Of a DNA stretch of 64,000 nucleotides, positions 27,778 through 36,992 are shown in pieces. The notes below the pieces were generated by a model. It was not told the origin of the DNA. It saw only the letters and a list, made by a program, of their open reading frames with translations, and did not search any database. The DNA is taken from positions 1 to 64,000 of the forward strand of contig NZ_VZDO01000007.1 of assembly GCF_008802405.1 (NCBI RefSeq). Reading direction: 5' to 3'. Origin of the DNA: Plantimonas leprariae (GTDB lineage: Bacteria > Pseudomonadota > Alphaproteobacteria > Rhizobiales > Rhizobiaceae). The translations under genes and the position numbers were made by a program. Positions within the stretch are counted from its first letter, which is position 1; the number at the start of each line of letters is the position of its first letter.

Positions 27778-27846
27778 AAAAAGGGCGGCGGTCGAACCGA
27801 CGCGCCGCCCCTCGGATCAGGCCTCGCCACCTTGCGACGGCGAGGC
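27778..27846 (-). terminator. Tandem hairpins with U-tract after degP
   Basis: On the minus strand a first stem (27839-27846 with 27820-27827, GCCTCGCC) is followed by a second 8-bp stem (27803-27810 with 27783-27790, GGGCGGCG) and five T. This is a good intrinsic terminator between degP and the response regulator, so the regulator-kinase-glnE unit needs read-through or its own promoter. Confidence 0.8.
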
Positions 27847-27857
27847 CGGCTCGCGTC

Positions 27858-29414
27858 TCAGCCCTTGGCGATCGGCAGGGCGACGAAGCGGTTCTGGTCG
27901 CCGTTGCGGAGCTGGAACAGCACCGCCTTGCGGCCGGTCTTGCCGGCTTCGTCGAGCGCGCCCTGCACGTCGCGGCGGGAGGCGACCTCCTTGCCGTTCA
28001 CGGTCACGATCACGTCGCCGGTCTGGACGCCCTTGTCGGCGGCCGACGAGTCCGGGTCGACGTCGGTGACGACGACGCCCTTGCCGTCGTCGGAGGGCGT
28101 CAGCGTCATGCCGTAGCCCGACAGCGAGGACGGCGAGACCGCCGGCTTGTCCTCGTCGTCGTCCTTGCCGTTCGACGCCTGGTCGAGCGACGAGATGTTG
28201 CCGAGCGTGACCGGCAGCGTCTTCGCGGCGTTGCCGCGCCAGACGGTGACGTCGACCTTGGTGTCCGGAGCGAAGCCGGCGATCTTGCGCGACAGCTCGC
28301 GCGGGCTCGTAACCGTCTCGCCGTTCACTGCGGTGATCACGTCGCCGGTCTGGATGCCGGCCTTGCCCGCCGGCGTGTCCGTCTCCTGCAGCGTCACGAT
28401 CGCGCCGTCCGTGTTGGCGAGGCCGACCGCGTCGGCGATGTCCTGGCTCACCGGGCCGATCTGCACGCCGAGCCAGCCGCGCTGGACGCTGCCGTTGTCG
28501 CGCAGCGACTGGATCACCGTCTTCGCCGTGGTGGCGGGGATCGCGAAGGCGATGCCGACATTGCCGCCGGACGGCGAGAAGATCGCGGTGTTGACGCCGA
28601 TGACGCGGCCGGAGAGATCGAAGGCCGGACCGCCCGAGTTGCCGCGGTTCACCGCCGCGTCGATCTGCAGGAAGTCGTCGTAGGGGCCGGCGCCGATATC
28701 GCGGCCACGGGCCGAGACGATGCCCGCCGTCACCGAGCCGCCGAGGCCGAACGGGTTGCCGACCGCGACCACCCAATCGCCGACGCGCGACTTCGAATCG
28801 TCGCCGAACTCGACATAGGTGAACTTCTGACCCTTCGGATCGACCTTGAGAAGCGCGAGGTCGGTGCGCTTGTCGGTGCCGATCAGCTTGGCGTCGAACT
28901 CCTTGGCGTCGTTGGTGACGATCGTGAAGGTCTCGCCGCCGTCGACCACGTGGTTGTTCGTCACGAGGTACCCATCCTCGGACACGAAGAAGCCGGAGCC
29001 CTGCGCCATCGCGCGGGGTCCGTCGCGGCGGGGACGCATGCCGTGCTGGCCATTGTCGTTGCCGCCGCCGCGCGGGTTGCCGAACTCGAAGAAGCGGCGC
29101 AGCGGATGGTCGCGCGGCAGGCTCTCGAACGGGTTGCCGTTGCCGGACTGGTCGCCGTTGTTGCCGTCCTCGTCGTCGGAGGCGACGACGTTCGCCTTCT
29201 CCTTGACGCGGACCGAAACGACGGCCGGCGCGACCTTCGACACAACGTCGGCGAAGCCGGGGTTCTGCGCGGGGGGCGTGACGGAAACCGGCTCGGCGAA
29301 AGTCGGATGGACGCTTGTCACGATGCCGCCGGCAATCGCGGCGCTGGCGACGCCGGCCGCGAGGGCGGCGGCGAACAGGCGGGAGCGGCGGGGCTTGGTC
29401 TCGGTGGGCTGCAT
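27858..29414 (-). CDS. degP: DegP/HtrA-type periplasmic serine protease
   Basis: Envelope quality-control protease/chaperone of 518 residues. Signal region at residues 12-40 (LFAAALAAGVASAAIAGGIV). Protease domain with catalytic His in VTNNHVVDGG, Asp in KRTDLALLKVD and Ser in NRGNSGGPAFDLSG, then two PDZ domains (GWLGVQIGPVSQDIADAVG onward and the final 100 residues). A Gly/Asn/Asp-rich linker follows the N-terminus. Start at 29414 with GAAGGA eight bases upstream. In rhizobia degP also follows the cytochrome c maturation genes. Confidence 0.94.
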   Translation of the reverse strand: MQPTETKPRRSRLFAAALAAGVASAAIAGGIVTSVHPTFAEPVSVTPPAQNPGFADVVSKVAPAVVSVRVKEKANVVASDDEDGNNGDQSGNGNPFESLPRDHPLRRFFEFGNPRGGGNDNGQHGMRPRRDGPRAMAQGSGFFVSEDGYLVTNNHVVDGGETFTIVTNDAKEFDAKLIGTDKRTDLALLKVDPKGQKFTYVEFGDDSKSRVGDWVVAVGNPFGLGGSVTAGIVSARGRDIGAGPYDDFLQIDAAVNRGNSGGPAFDLSGRVIGVNTAIFSPSGGNVGIAFAIPATTAKTVIQSLRDNGSVQRGWLGVQIGPVSQDIADAVGLANTDGAIVTLQETDTPAGKAGIQTGDVITAVNGETVTSPRELSRKIAGFAPDTKVDVTVWRGNAAKTLPVTLGNISSLDQASNGKDDDEDKPAVSPSSLSGYGMTLTPSDDGKGVVVTDVDPDSSAADKGVQTGDVIVTVNGKEVASRRDVQGALDEAGKTGRKAVLFQLRNGDQNRFVALPIAKG

Positions 29415-29541
29415 GGGAGTGGTCCTTCTCTCGATCGCTCCGGCGTCGCCCGCCGGTCGTGTCGGAGAGATAGGTAAGTCCCGGCAGATTACGGGACCCC
29501 TTCCCGTCCATGAAATCTTGTTAAGAACCGAGGACAAGGTT

Positions 29542-30075
29542 CTAAGCCGAGGGTGTGCCCTCACGCTCCGCGAGAAGCCGCTCGATCGCGGCTTCTTCGT
29601 CGCAGCTGAGTTCCGGCCCGGAAGTCCGGCGCCGGCGCGCGGTCCATACCGCATAGAGGGCGCCGCCGACGATCAACAGCACGGGTGCCCCCCAGAGCAG
29701 CAGCGTCGAGACATGCAGACGCGGCCGCAGGAGCACGAATTCGCCGTAGCGCACGACGACATAGTCGAGCACCGCCTCGTCGTCGTCGCCCGCCTGCAGC
29801 CGCTCGCGCACGACGAGGCGCAGGTCCTTGGCGAGATCGGCGTCGGAGTCGTCGATCGACTGGTTCTGGCAAACGAGGCAGCGGAGTTCCGCCGAGATCG
29901 TGCGCGCCCGGCTTTCCAGCTTCGGGTCGGCGAGCATCTCGTCCGGCTGGACCGCGAAGGCGATGCCGCCGAACGAATCGACCATTCCTGACGGCAGGCG
30001 CGACGGACCGGTGGCGACGACCGGCCAGACCAGAAGCAGGATCGCCGCGACGAGGAGTTCCGCGAAGCGCTTCAT
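29542..30075 (-). CDS. ccmH: Cytochrome c maturation protein CcmH (CycL)
   Basis: Periplasm-facing, membrane-anchored thiol oxidoreductase that keeps apocytochrome c cysteines reduced for heme attachment. 177 residues, signal/anchor at the N-terminus, the LRCLVCQNQ redox motif near residue 65, and a C-terminal transmembrane helix ([20 protein letters not shown]). The start overlaps the ccmF stop (ATGA). Confidence 0.95.
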   Translation of the reverse strand: MKRFAELLVAAILLLVWPVVATGPSRLPSGMVDSFGGIAFAVQPDEMLADPKLESRARTISAELRCLVCQNQSIDDSDADLAKDLRLVVRERLQAGDDDEAVLDYVVVRYGEFVLLRPRLHVSTLLLWGAPVLLIVGGALYAVWTARRRRTSGPELSCDEEAAIERLLAEREGTPSA

Positions 30076-32066
30076 TCCGCCGGCACCGCACCGGGCTTCG
30101 GACGCTGGCGGACGCGCGCCGGCGCGCCGACCCGCATGCGCCGGTCGGCGAGCGACAGGCCGCCGCCGAGCGCCATCGCGACCGCACCGAGCCAGATCAG
30201 CGTGATCAGCGGCTTGTACCAGATGCGCACCACGCGCCCCTTGCCGTCCGCACCGGACGCATCGCCGACGGCGACGTAGAGCTGGCTCAGCCAGTGCGTG
30301 CGGATGCCCGCCTCGGTCGTCGGCATCTGCCGTGCCGGGTAGAAGCGCTTGGCGCCCTCGATCGCATCCACCTCGTCGCTGCCGCTAAGCAGCGTGAAGC
30401 GCCCGACCTCCTCGACATAGTTCGGCCCCTGACGTGGCGTGACTCCGTCGAAGCGGAGCGAGTAGCCGCCGGCCTCCTGCGTGTCGCCGGGCCGCATCAT
30501 GCGGATCGTCTCGGTGCCGAAGCCGGAGGTCGCGACGATGCCGAGCAGCGTCAGTCCGAGGCCGAAATGCGCCAGCGCCGAACCGAAGGCGGATAGCGGC
30601 AGGCCGGCGAGCCGGCGAAGCGCGAGCATCGGACCGGCCTTCGGGAAGCCCGCTCGGCCGACGAGGTCGACCAGCGAGCCGGCGAGCAGCCAAGCCGCGA
30701 GCCCGAAGCCGAAGGCCGCGAGGATCTTCGTTCCCCCCGTCAGCGCCGCCGCGAGGACGATCGCCGCGACTGCCACACCGGCAACGGCATAGAGGCGCTG
30801 CGCGGCGGCGAGGAGATCGCCGCGTTTCCAGGCCAGCAGCGGCCCGAACGGCACGGCGAAGAGCAGCGGCACCATCAGCGTGCCGAAGGTGAGGTCGAAG
30901 AACGGCGCGCCGACCGAGATTTTCTGCCCGGTGAGGACCTCCAGCCCGAGCGGATAGAGCGTGCCGACGAGCACGGTGGCGGAGGCCGTGGCGAGGAAGA
31001 GGTTGTTGAAGACCAGCGCTCCTTCCCGGCTGATCGGCTGGAACAGGCCGCCCGGCGCCAGCGCGCTCGCGCGCCACGCGAAGAGCGCCAGCGAGCCGCC
31101 GACGAACGCGACGAGGATGCAGAGGATGAAGACACCGCGCGTCGGGTCCGTCGCGAAGGCGTGGACGGAAGTGAGAACGCCGGAGCGGACGAGGAAGGTG
31201 CCGAGCAGCGAGAGAGAGAAGGTGAGGATCGACAGGAGGATCGTCCAGACCTTCAAGGCCGAGCGCTTCTCCATGACGATGACGGAATGCAGCAGCGCCG
31301 TGCCGGACAGCCATGGCATGAAGGACGCGTTCTCGACCGGGTCCCAGAACCACCAGCCGCCCCAGCCAAGCTCGTAATAGGCCCAGTAGGAGCCCATCGC
31401 GATGCCGAGCGTGAGGAAGATCCAGGCGGTCAGGATCCACGGCCGCACCCAGCGCGCCCAGGCCGCGTCGATGCGCCCGTCGATCAGGGCGGCGACCGCG
31501 AAGGAAAAGGCGATCGAGAAGCCGACATAGCCGAGATAGAGGAGCGGCGGATGGATCGCGAGGCCGATGTCCTGCAGGATGGGATTGAGATCCTCGCCTT
31601 CGAACGGCGCCGGCAGGAGCCGCGCGAACGGGTTCGAGGTCGCGAGGATGAAGACGAGGAAGGCCGAGGTGATCCAGGCCTGGACGGCAAGCGCCGTCGC
31701 CTTCAGCTCGGCCGGCACGTCGCGCCCGAACAGTGCGAGCAGCGTGCCGAACAGGCCGAGGATCAGCACCCAGAGGAGCATCGAGCCCTCGTGGTTCCCC
31801 CAGACGCCGGTGATCTTGTAGAGGAGCGGCTTCTCGGAATGCGAATTCTGGAAGACGTTCAGCACGGAGAAATCCGAGCCGACATGCGCCATCGTCAGCG
31901 AGGCGAAGGATAGGGCGATGAGCGAGAAGCCGGTGACGGCGGCGAGCGGCCCGAGTTCGGCCAGGCGCCCGTCGCCGATCCGCGCGCCGACGAGCGGCAA
32001 GGTCGACTGGACGAGCGCCGTCGCCAGCGCCAGCACCAGCGCGTAGTGGCCGAGTTCGACGATCAC
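30072..32066 (-). CDS. ccmF: Heme lyase subunit CcmF (CycK)
   Basis: Polytopic inner-membrane protein of 664 residues that, with CcmH and CcmI, ligates heme to apocytochromes c. The WWD heme-binding domain is seen in [19 protein letters not shown], and conserved periplasmic loops include [15 protein letters not shown] and [11 protein letters not shown]. The start is a GTG whose last two bases overlap the ccmE stop (GTGA); there is no ATG nearby and the family N-terminus (IVELGHYAL) begins right there. Confidence 0.95.
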   Translation of the reverse strand: MIVELGHYALVLALATALVQSTLPLVGARIGDGRLAELGPLAAVTGFSLIALSFASLTMAHVGSDFSVLNVFQNSHSEKPLLYKITGVWGNHEGSMLLWVLILGLFGTLLALFGRDVPAELKATALAVQAWITSAFLVFILATSNPFARLLPAPFEGEDLNPILQDIGLAIHPPLLYLGYVGFSIAFSFAVAALIDGRIDAAWARWVRPWILTAWIFLTLGIAMGSYWAYYELGWGGWWFWDPVENASFMPWLSGTALLHSVIVMEKRSALKVWTILLSILTFSLSLLGTFLVRSGVLTSVHAFATDPTRGVFILCILVAFVGGSLALFAWRASALAPGGLFQPISREGALVFNNLFLATASATVLVGTLYPLGLEVLTGQKISVGAPFFDLTFGTLMVPLLFAVPFGPLLAWKRGDLLAAAQRLYAVAGVAVAAIVLAAALTGGTKILAAFGFGLAAWLLAGSLVDLVGRAGFPKAGPMLALRRLAGLPLSAFGSALAHFGLGLTLLGIVATSGFGTETIRMMRPGDTQEAGGYSLRFDGVTPRQGPNYVEEVGRFTLLSGSDEVDAIEGAKRFYPARQMPTTEAGIRTHWLSQLYVAVGDASGADGKGRVVRIWYKPLITLIWLGAVAMALGGGLSLADRRMRVGAPARVRQRPKPGAVPAE

Positions 32067-32563
32067 GAGCCGGGAGCCGCCGCGCTCGCCACCGGAACGG
32101 CCTTCGCCGACGTCGCGGCGGGCTTCGGCTTGCCGTCCTCCCAGAGGCCGCGCTGCTTCAGGTCGTCGACCACCTCCTTCGGCATGTAGTTCTCGTCGTG
32201 CTTGGCAAGCACCGCGTCGGCCGTGAAGACGCGGTCGGGCCCGAGCGTCCCTTCCGTCACCACGCCTTGCTCCTCGCGGAACAGGTCGGGCAGGATGCCG
32301 CGATAGACGACGGCCACGCTTTCCACCGAGTCGGTCACGCGGAAGCGCACGAGGTCGCCGCCGCCTCGCTGCACGGAGCCCTTCTCGACCAACCCGCCGA
32401 GGCGGATGCGCTGCGCCGGGTTCGGCGCGTGCGAGGCAAGCTCGGTCGGCGACGAGAACAGGCTGATCGACGAGGAAAAGGCGAAGAGCACTAACCCCGT
32501 CGCAGCGCCGACGACGGCGAGCATCGAGCCGATCGTCAGAAGCCGCTTGCCCTTTCGCGTCAT
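32063..32563 (-). CDS. ccmE: Heme chaperone CcmE (CycJ)
   Basis: Periplasmic heme carrier anchored by one N-terminal helix (residues 9-30), 166 residues. The covalent heme-binding His is in VLAKHDENYMPKEV, followed by the conserved Tyr. The C-terminal tail is Ala/Pro-rich and flexible as usual. ATGA overlap with the ccmI stop. Confidence 0.95.
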   Translation of the reverse strand: MTRKGKRLLTIGSMLAVVGAATGLVLFAFSSSISLFSSPTELASHAPNPAQRIRLGGLVEKGSVQRGGGDLVRFRVTDSVESVAVVYRGILPDLFREEQGVVTEGTLGPDRVFTADAVLAKHDENYMPKEVVDDLKQRGLWEDGKPKPAATSAKAVPVASAAAPGS

Positions 32564-33732
32564 TGCGTCGCCTTCCGTTCGCCAAGCCCGAGACTCGCCG
32601 CGAATTCGTCGAGCGAGCGCCGTTCGGACGAGCCGTCCGCAAAGATCGCGCGGGCGCTGGCATAGGCCTCGCCGGCCTTCGCCGCGTCGCCGAGCACCGA
32701 ATAGGAGCGGATCAGCCGCTTCCACCCATCGGGATCGTTCGGGGCGGATTTCAGGCGTTCGGCGAGCTGCGACACCATCCCCTGCACCATGGCGACCCGG
32801 TCGGCGGGCGACAGCTCCGCGGCGGCTGCCATCTCGCCTGCATCGGGGCCCGACTGCGGCGCGGCGGATGCGACAGGCGGCTGCTCCTTCGCACCGGTCT
32901 TCACGCGAGCCTCTTCGAGGGCATTGCGCGCAGGGCCTATCCACGGGGCGTCCGCCGGCCCCGCATCGACGATCGTCTGCCATGCCGGGACTGCTTCGGC
33001 GTAGCGCTCGCGCTGCGACAGGCCGAGGGCCAGGTAGAAGCGCGCCGGGCCGTTGGCGGGATCGAGTTCGATCGCCCGTCGGAACGTATTGTCGGCCTCG
33101 TCCGTCACCGTGCCGGACGCGACTTGGACTTGCGCCTCGCCCTTCATCGCCTGCCGGTCGGCCGTGCTCCCGAGCAGGCGGATGGCGTTGTCCGCGGCCT
33201 TCACTGCATCCGCCCCGCGGCCGAGGCGAAGATAGACCGGTAGCACCGCCTCCCAGCCGCGCCCGTCGTCGGGATCGGCGCGCAGCCGCGCTTCCGCAGC
33301 GGCGACGAGCGTCCGCATATCCATGTTCGCCGGATCGGACGACAGCCGCGCCGCGAGCGGCCGGTCCGCTTCGCCCGGTTTGCCGATGCGTTCGTAGAAA
33401 GGGATCGCAGCGGCGCATGCGGCGACGATCGCCACGACCGCCCCGACGGAGGCGAGCCGGCCGCTCGCGGACGGGCGTTCCGGGCCCGCGGCTCCGTCCC
33501 TTTCGGCTGCGGCCCTCAGCAGGCGCCGGCCGATCTCGGCCTTCGCGCTCGCGGCTTCCTCGGACGGCAGAACGCCCCGCCGCAGGTCGCCCTGCAGTTC
33601 GCGAAGCTGCGCGCCGTAGACCTCGACGTCATGTCCGGCGCGCGACGGCAGCGGCCGGAAGCCCCGCAGGAAGGGGCTGGCGAGCGTCGCGGCGGCAAGG
33701 ACGGTCAGGAAGATCGCAAGGGTCCAGAACAA
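32560..33732 (-). CDS. ccmI: Cytochrome c biogenesis protein CcmI (CycH)
   Basis: Apocytochrome c chaperone of 390 residues. Two transmembrane helices (about 4-22 and 95-115) flank a cytoplasmic segment with YGAQLRELQGDLRRGVLPSEEA, characteristic of CcmI; the periplasmic TPR domain follows. First gene of the series ccmI-ccmE-ccmF-ccmH, all joined by 4-base overlaps. Confidence 0.92.
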   Translation of the reverse strand: MFWTLAIFLTVLAAATLASPFLRGFRPLPSRAGHDVEVYGAQLRELQGDLRRGVLPSEEAASAKAEIGRRLLRAAAERDGAAGPERPSASGRLASVGAVVAIVAACAAAIPFYERIGKPGEADRPLAARLSSDPANMDMRTLVAAAEARLRADPDDGRGWEAVLPVYLRLGRGADAVKAADNAIRLLGSTADRQAMKGEAQVQVASGTVTDEADNTFRRAIELDPANGPARFYLALGLSQRERYAEAVPAWQTIVDAGPADAPWIGPARNALEEARVKTGAKEQPPVASAAPQSGPDAGEMAAAAELSPADRVAMVQGMVSQLAERLKSAPNDPDGWKRLIRSYSVLGDAAKAGEAYASARAIFADGSSERRSLDEFAASLGLGERKATQ

Positions 33733-33854
33733 ATTCCAATCCAGCCCCGGAAAGGACGCGCGGGCGAGCGCAGTCTCCGCCGAAGACGCGAGCGGCGATG
33801 CGCGACGCCCTCATATCACGGATAGTGCTGGAATTGGCTAGGGTTGGAACGATC

Positions 33855-34259
33855 CTAGACGACGATCTTCCAAGCCCCGTCCTCGCCGCGGCAGGCGGTG
33901 CCGACCTGTTTCCAGGACTTGGCTCCTTCCAGGACGATGTGGGTGAAGCCGCGGCAGTCCTGCGAACCGATGCGGTAGAGCTGGGTCGGCATCACCTGCC
34001 CCTGCCACTTGCCCTCGCTCCAGTCGACTTCCTTGCCGGCGGGCGCGAACTGGAGCGCCTGGAACTCGGCGTCGATGGCCTTCACCTTCGCGTCGCCGCG
34101 CAGCTTCACGTCCTTGATCTGACCGACGAGGCCGTCGCCGAGCGACTGCGCGCCGTCGGACAGCGCCGGCCCGTCGCTGCCGCCGAGGCCGCCGGAAAGA
34201 CAGCCCGACAACGCCGACAGGCAGACGAGAAGAACGCCGACCCCGAACCCGTTCCGCAT
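33855..34259 (-). CDS. Surface lipoprotein, RT0821/Lpp0805 (17-kDa antigen-like) family
   Basis: A 134-residue lipoprotein with a lipobox (LSALSGC) after the signal peptide. The C-terminal domain has the 17-kDa surface antigen-type pattern: QDCRGFTHIV and GTACRGEDGAWKIV with two cysteines. Location is probably the outer-membrane inner or outer face. It sits between feuQ and ccmI. Confidence 0.8.
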   Translation of the reverse strand: MRNGFGVGVLLVCLSALSGCLSGGLGGSDGPALSDGAQSLGDGLVGQIKDVKLRGDAKVKAIDAEFQALQFAPAGKEVDWSEGKWQGQVMPTQLYRIGSQDCRGFTHIVLEGAKSWKQVGTACRGEDGAWKIVV

Positions 34260-34314
34260 GCCGAAAACCTGCCCGTCTCGCCGGCCCGGTCATGCCGGGC
34301 GCGCGGGATCACAT

Positions 34315-35709
34315 TTAGGAGAGTTGCCGATCGAGCGCCAGCGGCAGACGGATCGTCGCGCGCAACCCGCCGAGGTCGGATCGCGACAGGGCGAGATCGC
34401 CGCGATACTCGCGAACAAGGTCGGAAACGATGGAAAGCCCGAGTCCGCTGCCGGGCTTGCGCTCGTCGAGCCGGCGTCCGCGCTTCAGGGCCTCGGCGAT
34501 CTCGGCTTCGTCCAGCCCCTTGCCGTCGTCCTCGACCACGGTCGCGAACATGTCGGGCTCGCCATCGACCGGCGCGACGGCGACGCGGATGCGGGCCGCC
34601 GCCCATTTCGAGGCGTTCTCGAGGATGTTGCCGACCATCTCCTCGTAGTCCTGCTGCTCGCCGGCGAAGACGAGTTCGCCCGGTCCCGCGGCGGCGGCGG
34701 CGGGTCCCTCGATCGTCAGTTCCGGGCTCAGCTTGCCGATCACCCGGACGAGTCGGTCCAGCACCGGCGCGACTGGCGTCCGGAACACGACGCCCTCGCT
34801 CTGCGCCGCGACGCGGGCGCGATCGAGATAGTGCTGCACCTGAAACTGCATGCGCTCGCACTGGTCGAGCACGAGCCGCCCCTTCTCGCCGCCGATCGTC
34901 ACAGACTCGTTCTTTAGCACCGCCAGCGGCGTCTTCATCGAATGGGCGAGATTGCCGACCTGCGTGCGCGCCCGCTCGACGATGCGGCGGTTGTTGTCGA
35001 TGAGCGCGTTCATCTCCACCGCCAGCGGCCGGATCTCGATCGGAAAGGTGCCGACGAGCCGCTCGGCGCGTCCCGCCCGGACCTCGCCGAGCGCGCGGCG
35101 CACGCCGGTCAGCGGCTTGAGGCCGAACAGGATCGTCAGCGCGTTGATCACGATCGAGCCGAGCCCGAATACCGCGAGATAGATGGCGAGGGTGCGGTCG
35201 AACTGCCGGATGTCGGCCTGCAGCAGGCTGGCATTCCCCATCACCCGGAACCGGGCGGCGCGGTTGTCGCCGTCCAGCACGATCTCGGTCTCCACCACCG
35301 TCAGTGCCTCGCCTTCGAGACCCCTCGCCTCGTAGGTCCGGCGATAGGATGGATCGAACGGCGCCAGCACCGGTGACGGCGCGGGGATGTCGGCGGGGCC
35401 GAGCGAGATCGAGGCGAGACGCCCTTTCAGGTTGTCGCTGGCCGGCAGCACTTCCCAGTACCAGCCGGACAGCGGCTGCGAGTAGCGCAGGTCGCCGAGA
35501 TCGGGCGACCCGGCGAGGTTGCCCTCCGGCGAGACCGCGACGCTCGCGACGATGTTGTAGAGCTGCGCGACGAGAAGGTTCTCGAAGCCGCGCGAGGCGG
35601 TCTGGCTGTAGATCGCCGAGATGACGCCGCCGATCACGAAGATCGCGGCGAGAACCCAGAGGCTCGAAAACGCGATGACGCGGACGGCGAGCCGGTCAAA
35701 CCCCGGCAT
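34315..35709 (-). CDS. feuQ: Sensor histidine kinase FeuQ
   Basis: A 464-residue membrane kinase. Transmembrane helices at about 7-29 and 163-185 enclose the periplasmic sensor; HisKA has His in NLAHSMKTPLAVLKNES, HATPase_c shows NILENASKW, DDGKGLDEAE and GSGLGLSIV. The set of motifs matches the PhoQ-like FeuQ group, and the gene lies beside feuP and upstream of cycHJKL as in Sinorhizobium and R. leguminosarum. There FeuPQ controls osmoadaptation, including cyclic glucan export. Overlaps feuP by 14 bases. Confidence 0.88.
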   Translation of the reverse strand: MPGFDRLAVRVIAFSSLWVLAAIFVIGGVISAIYSQTASRGFENLLVAQLYNIVASVAVSPEGNLAGSPDLGDLRYSQPLSGWYWEVLPASDNLKGRLASISLGPADIPAPSPVLAPFDPSYRRTYEARGLEGEALTVVETEIVLDGDNRAARFRVMGNASLLQADIRQFDRTLAIYLAVFGLGSIVINALTILFGLKPLTGVRRALGEVRAGRAERLVGTFPIEIRPLAVEMNALIDNNRRIVERARTQVGNLAHSMKTPLAVLKNESVTIGGEKGRLVLDQCERMQFQVQHYLDRARVAAQSEGVVFRTPVAPVLDRLVRVIGKLSPELTIEGPAAAAAGPGELVFAGEQQDYEEMVGNILENASKWAAARIRVAVAPVDGEPDMFATVVEDDGKGLDEAEIAEALKRGRRLDERKPGSGLGLSIVSDLVREYRGDLALSRSDLGGLRATIRLPLALDRQLS

Positions 35710-36367
35710 CGGCGTCGTTCATCCGGTAGCCAAGGCCGCGCACGGTCTCGATGAGGTCGAGCCCGATCTTGCGGCGCAGCCGTCCGACGAAGACCTCGAT
35801 TGTGTTGGAGTCGCGGTCGAAATCCTGGTCGTAGAGATGCTCGATCAGTTGCGTGCGCGAGACGATCTTGCCGCGATGGTGCATGAGGTAGGCGAGCAGC
35901 CGGTATTCGTGCGAGGTGAGCTTCAGCGGCGTGCCGTTCACGGTCGCCTTCGAGGCGCGTGTGTCGAGCCGGAGCGGGCCGCAGTTGATCTCCGACGAAG
36001 CGTGTCCCGCCGCGCGCCGGATCAGGGCCCTCACCCGCGCCATCACCTCCTCGATGTGGAACGGCTTCGTCACGTAGTCGTCGGCGCCGGCGTCGATGCC
36101 GGAGACCTTGTCGCTCCAGCGGTCGCGGGCGGTGAGGATCAGCACCGGCATCTTGCGGCCGTCGCGCCGCCAGCGCTCGAGCACGCTGATGCCGTCCATC
36201 TTCGGCAGGCCGACATCGAGCACCACGGCGTCGTACGGCTCTGTATCGCCGAGGAAGTGCCCTTCCTCGCCGTCGAAGGCGCGATCCACGACATAGCCGG
36301 CATCGGCCACCGCCTCGCAGAGCTGGCGGTTCAGGTTCGGGTCGTCCTCGACGATCAGGATTCGCAT
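35696..36367 (-). CDS. feuP: Response regulator FeuP
   Basis: OmpR-family regulator, 223 residues. Receiver: EDD acidic pair, phospho-Asp in AVVLDVGLPKMDG, Lys in YVTKPFHIEEV. Winged helix: LTSHEYRLLAYLMHH and TIEVFVGRLRRKIG. Partner of FeuQ. ATG at 36367 begins with the standard MRILIVEDD. Confidence 0.9.
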   Translation of the reverse strand: MRILIVEDDPNLNRQLCEAVADAGYVVDRAFDGEEGHFLGDTEPYDAVVLDVGLPKMDGISVLERWRRDGRKMPVLILTARDRWSDKVSGIDAGADDYVTKPFHIEEVMARVRALIRRAAGHASSEINCGPLRLDTRASKATVNGTPLKLTSHEYRLLAYLMHHRGKIVSRTQLIEHLYDQDFDRDSNTIEVFVGRLRRKIGLDLIETVRGLGYRMNDADAGV

Positions 36368-36409
36368 GGGCTCCGCGCGCCGATTTCCACGGCAGTCAAG
36401 ATGCGCATG

Positions 36410-36673
36410 TCATTGTGGCACGACAACCGTCTGCCGCCGCGGTCGCCCGCCATCCTTCGCCGGAACGATGACCGTGACGACGCATACCATGCGCCCATCC
36501 TGGTTGCGGCTGCGTACGGAAAGAACCCGCCCGCCGGTCTGCGCCGCCGCATCGGCAGCCGCCTGCGAGCAATCCGCCGCGGCCACCAGCAGGGGCGACG
36601 GCGTTTCGGCGGCTGCCTGCAGCGGCACGACCGCGCCCAGAGTCGAGATCGAAAGAAGCAAGCGAAGGATCAT
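36410..36673 (-). CDS. Small exported protein upstream of feuPQ, FeuN-position / PepSY-like
   Basis: An 87-residue protein with a signal peptide (residues 1-22, ending LQAAAE) and a short mature domain: ADCSQAAADAAAQTGGRVLSV, then RMVCVVTVIVPAKDGGRPRR. Two cysteines could pair. The central part is reminiscent of a minimal PepSY unit. It lies 42 bases upstream of feuP on the same strand, the place taken in Sinorhizobium meliloti by feuN, a small periplasmic inhibitor of FeuQ. The role is inferred from size, export and position, not from residue identity. Confidence 0.6.
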   Translation of the reverse strand: MILRLLLSISTLGAVVPLQAAAETPSPLLVAAADCSQAAADAAAQTGGRVLSVRSRNQDGRMVCVVTVIVPAKDGGRPRRQTVVVPQ

Positions 36674-36733
36674 CGTCAGTCCGATCTCGGCCGGAGAAAC
36701 ATATCGCCCGCGCCTCGTGAACGCGGCATGAAT

Positions 36734-36758
36734 GGGGCGGGGCAGGCCGCCCCGCCCC
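36734..36758 (-). terminator. Hairpin at the end of the GTA cluster
   Basis: A perfect 9-bp stem (GGGGCGGGG, 36734-36742 with 36750-36758) with a 7-base loop, just past the last small gene of the GTA series. There is no real T-run after it, so it may terminate poorly or mainly protect the transcript end. Confidence 0.5.
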
Positions 36759-36765
36759 GCTTCCA

Positions 36766-36972
36766 TCAGCCGATGGTCGACTTCGCGTCGAGCCGCCCGA
36801 CGATCGCCACCAGCGCGCCGACGGCGGCGGCCGCGTCGGTGACCGCCGAGGCCAGGTCCACCCCGGTCGCGGCATCCACCTTCACCCCGAACAGGCCGGC
36901 GACGGCTGCGGCGAGCGCCAACGCACCGCCCCAGATCGTCTTCGAACGATACCATTCCTTCGTCTGCATCAT
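36766..36972 (-). CDS. Small membrane protein at the end of the GTA cluster
   Basis: A 68-residue protein with one or two hydrophobic segments (GGALALAAAVAGLFGV and AVTDAAAAVGALVAIVG) and the start MMQTKEWYRSKTIWGG. Proteins with this WYxSKTIWxG start occur beside phage tail and lysis genes, and the shape would suit a holin-like or virion-membrane role. It has a strong GAGGAAGG ribosome binding site and follows GTA gene 15 by 20 bases. Function not established. Confidence 0.6.
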   Translation of the reverse strand: MMQTKEWYRSKTIWGGALALAAAVAGLFGVKVDAATGVDLASAVTDAAAAVGALVAIVGRLDAKSTIG

Positions 36973-36992
36973 GCCTTCCTCTTTCCGCCACT

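Noticed and set aside
29515-29530. CtrA box between degP and ccmH (GTTAAGAACC)
   Set aside because: A single half-site, although the flanking bases resemble the box at 3878.
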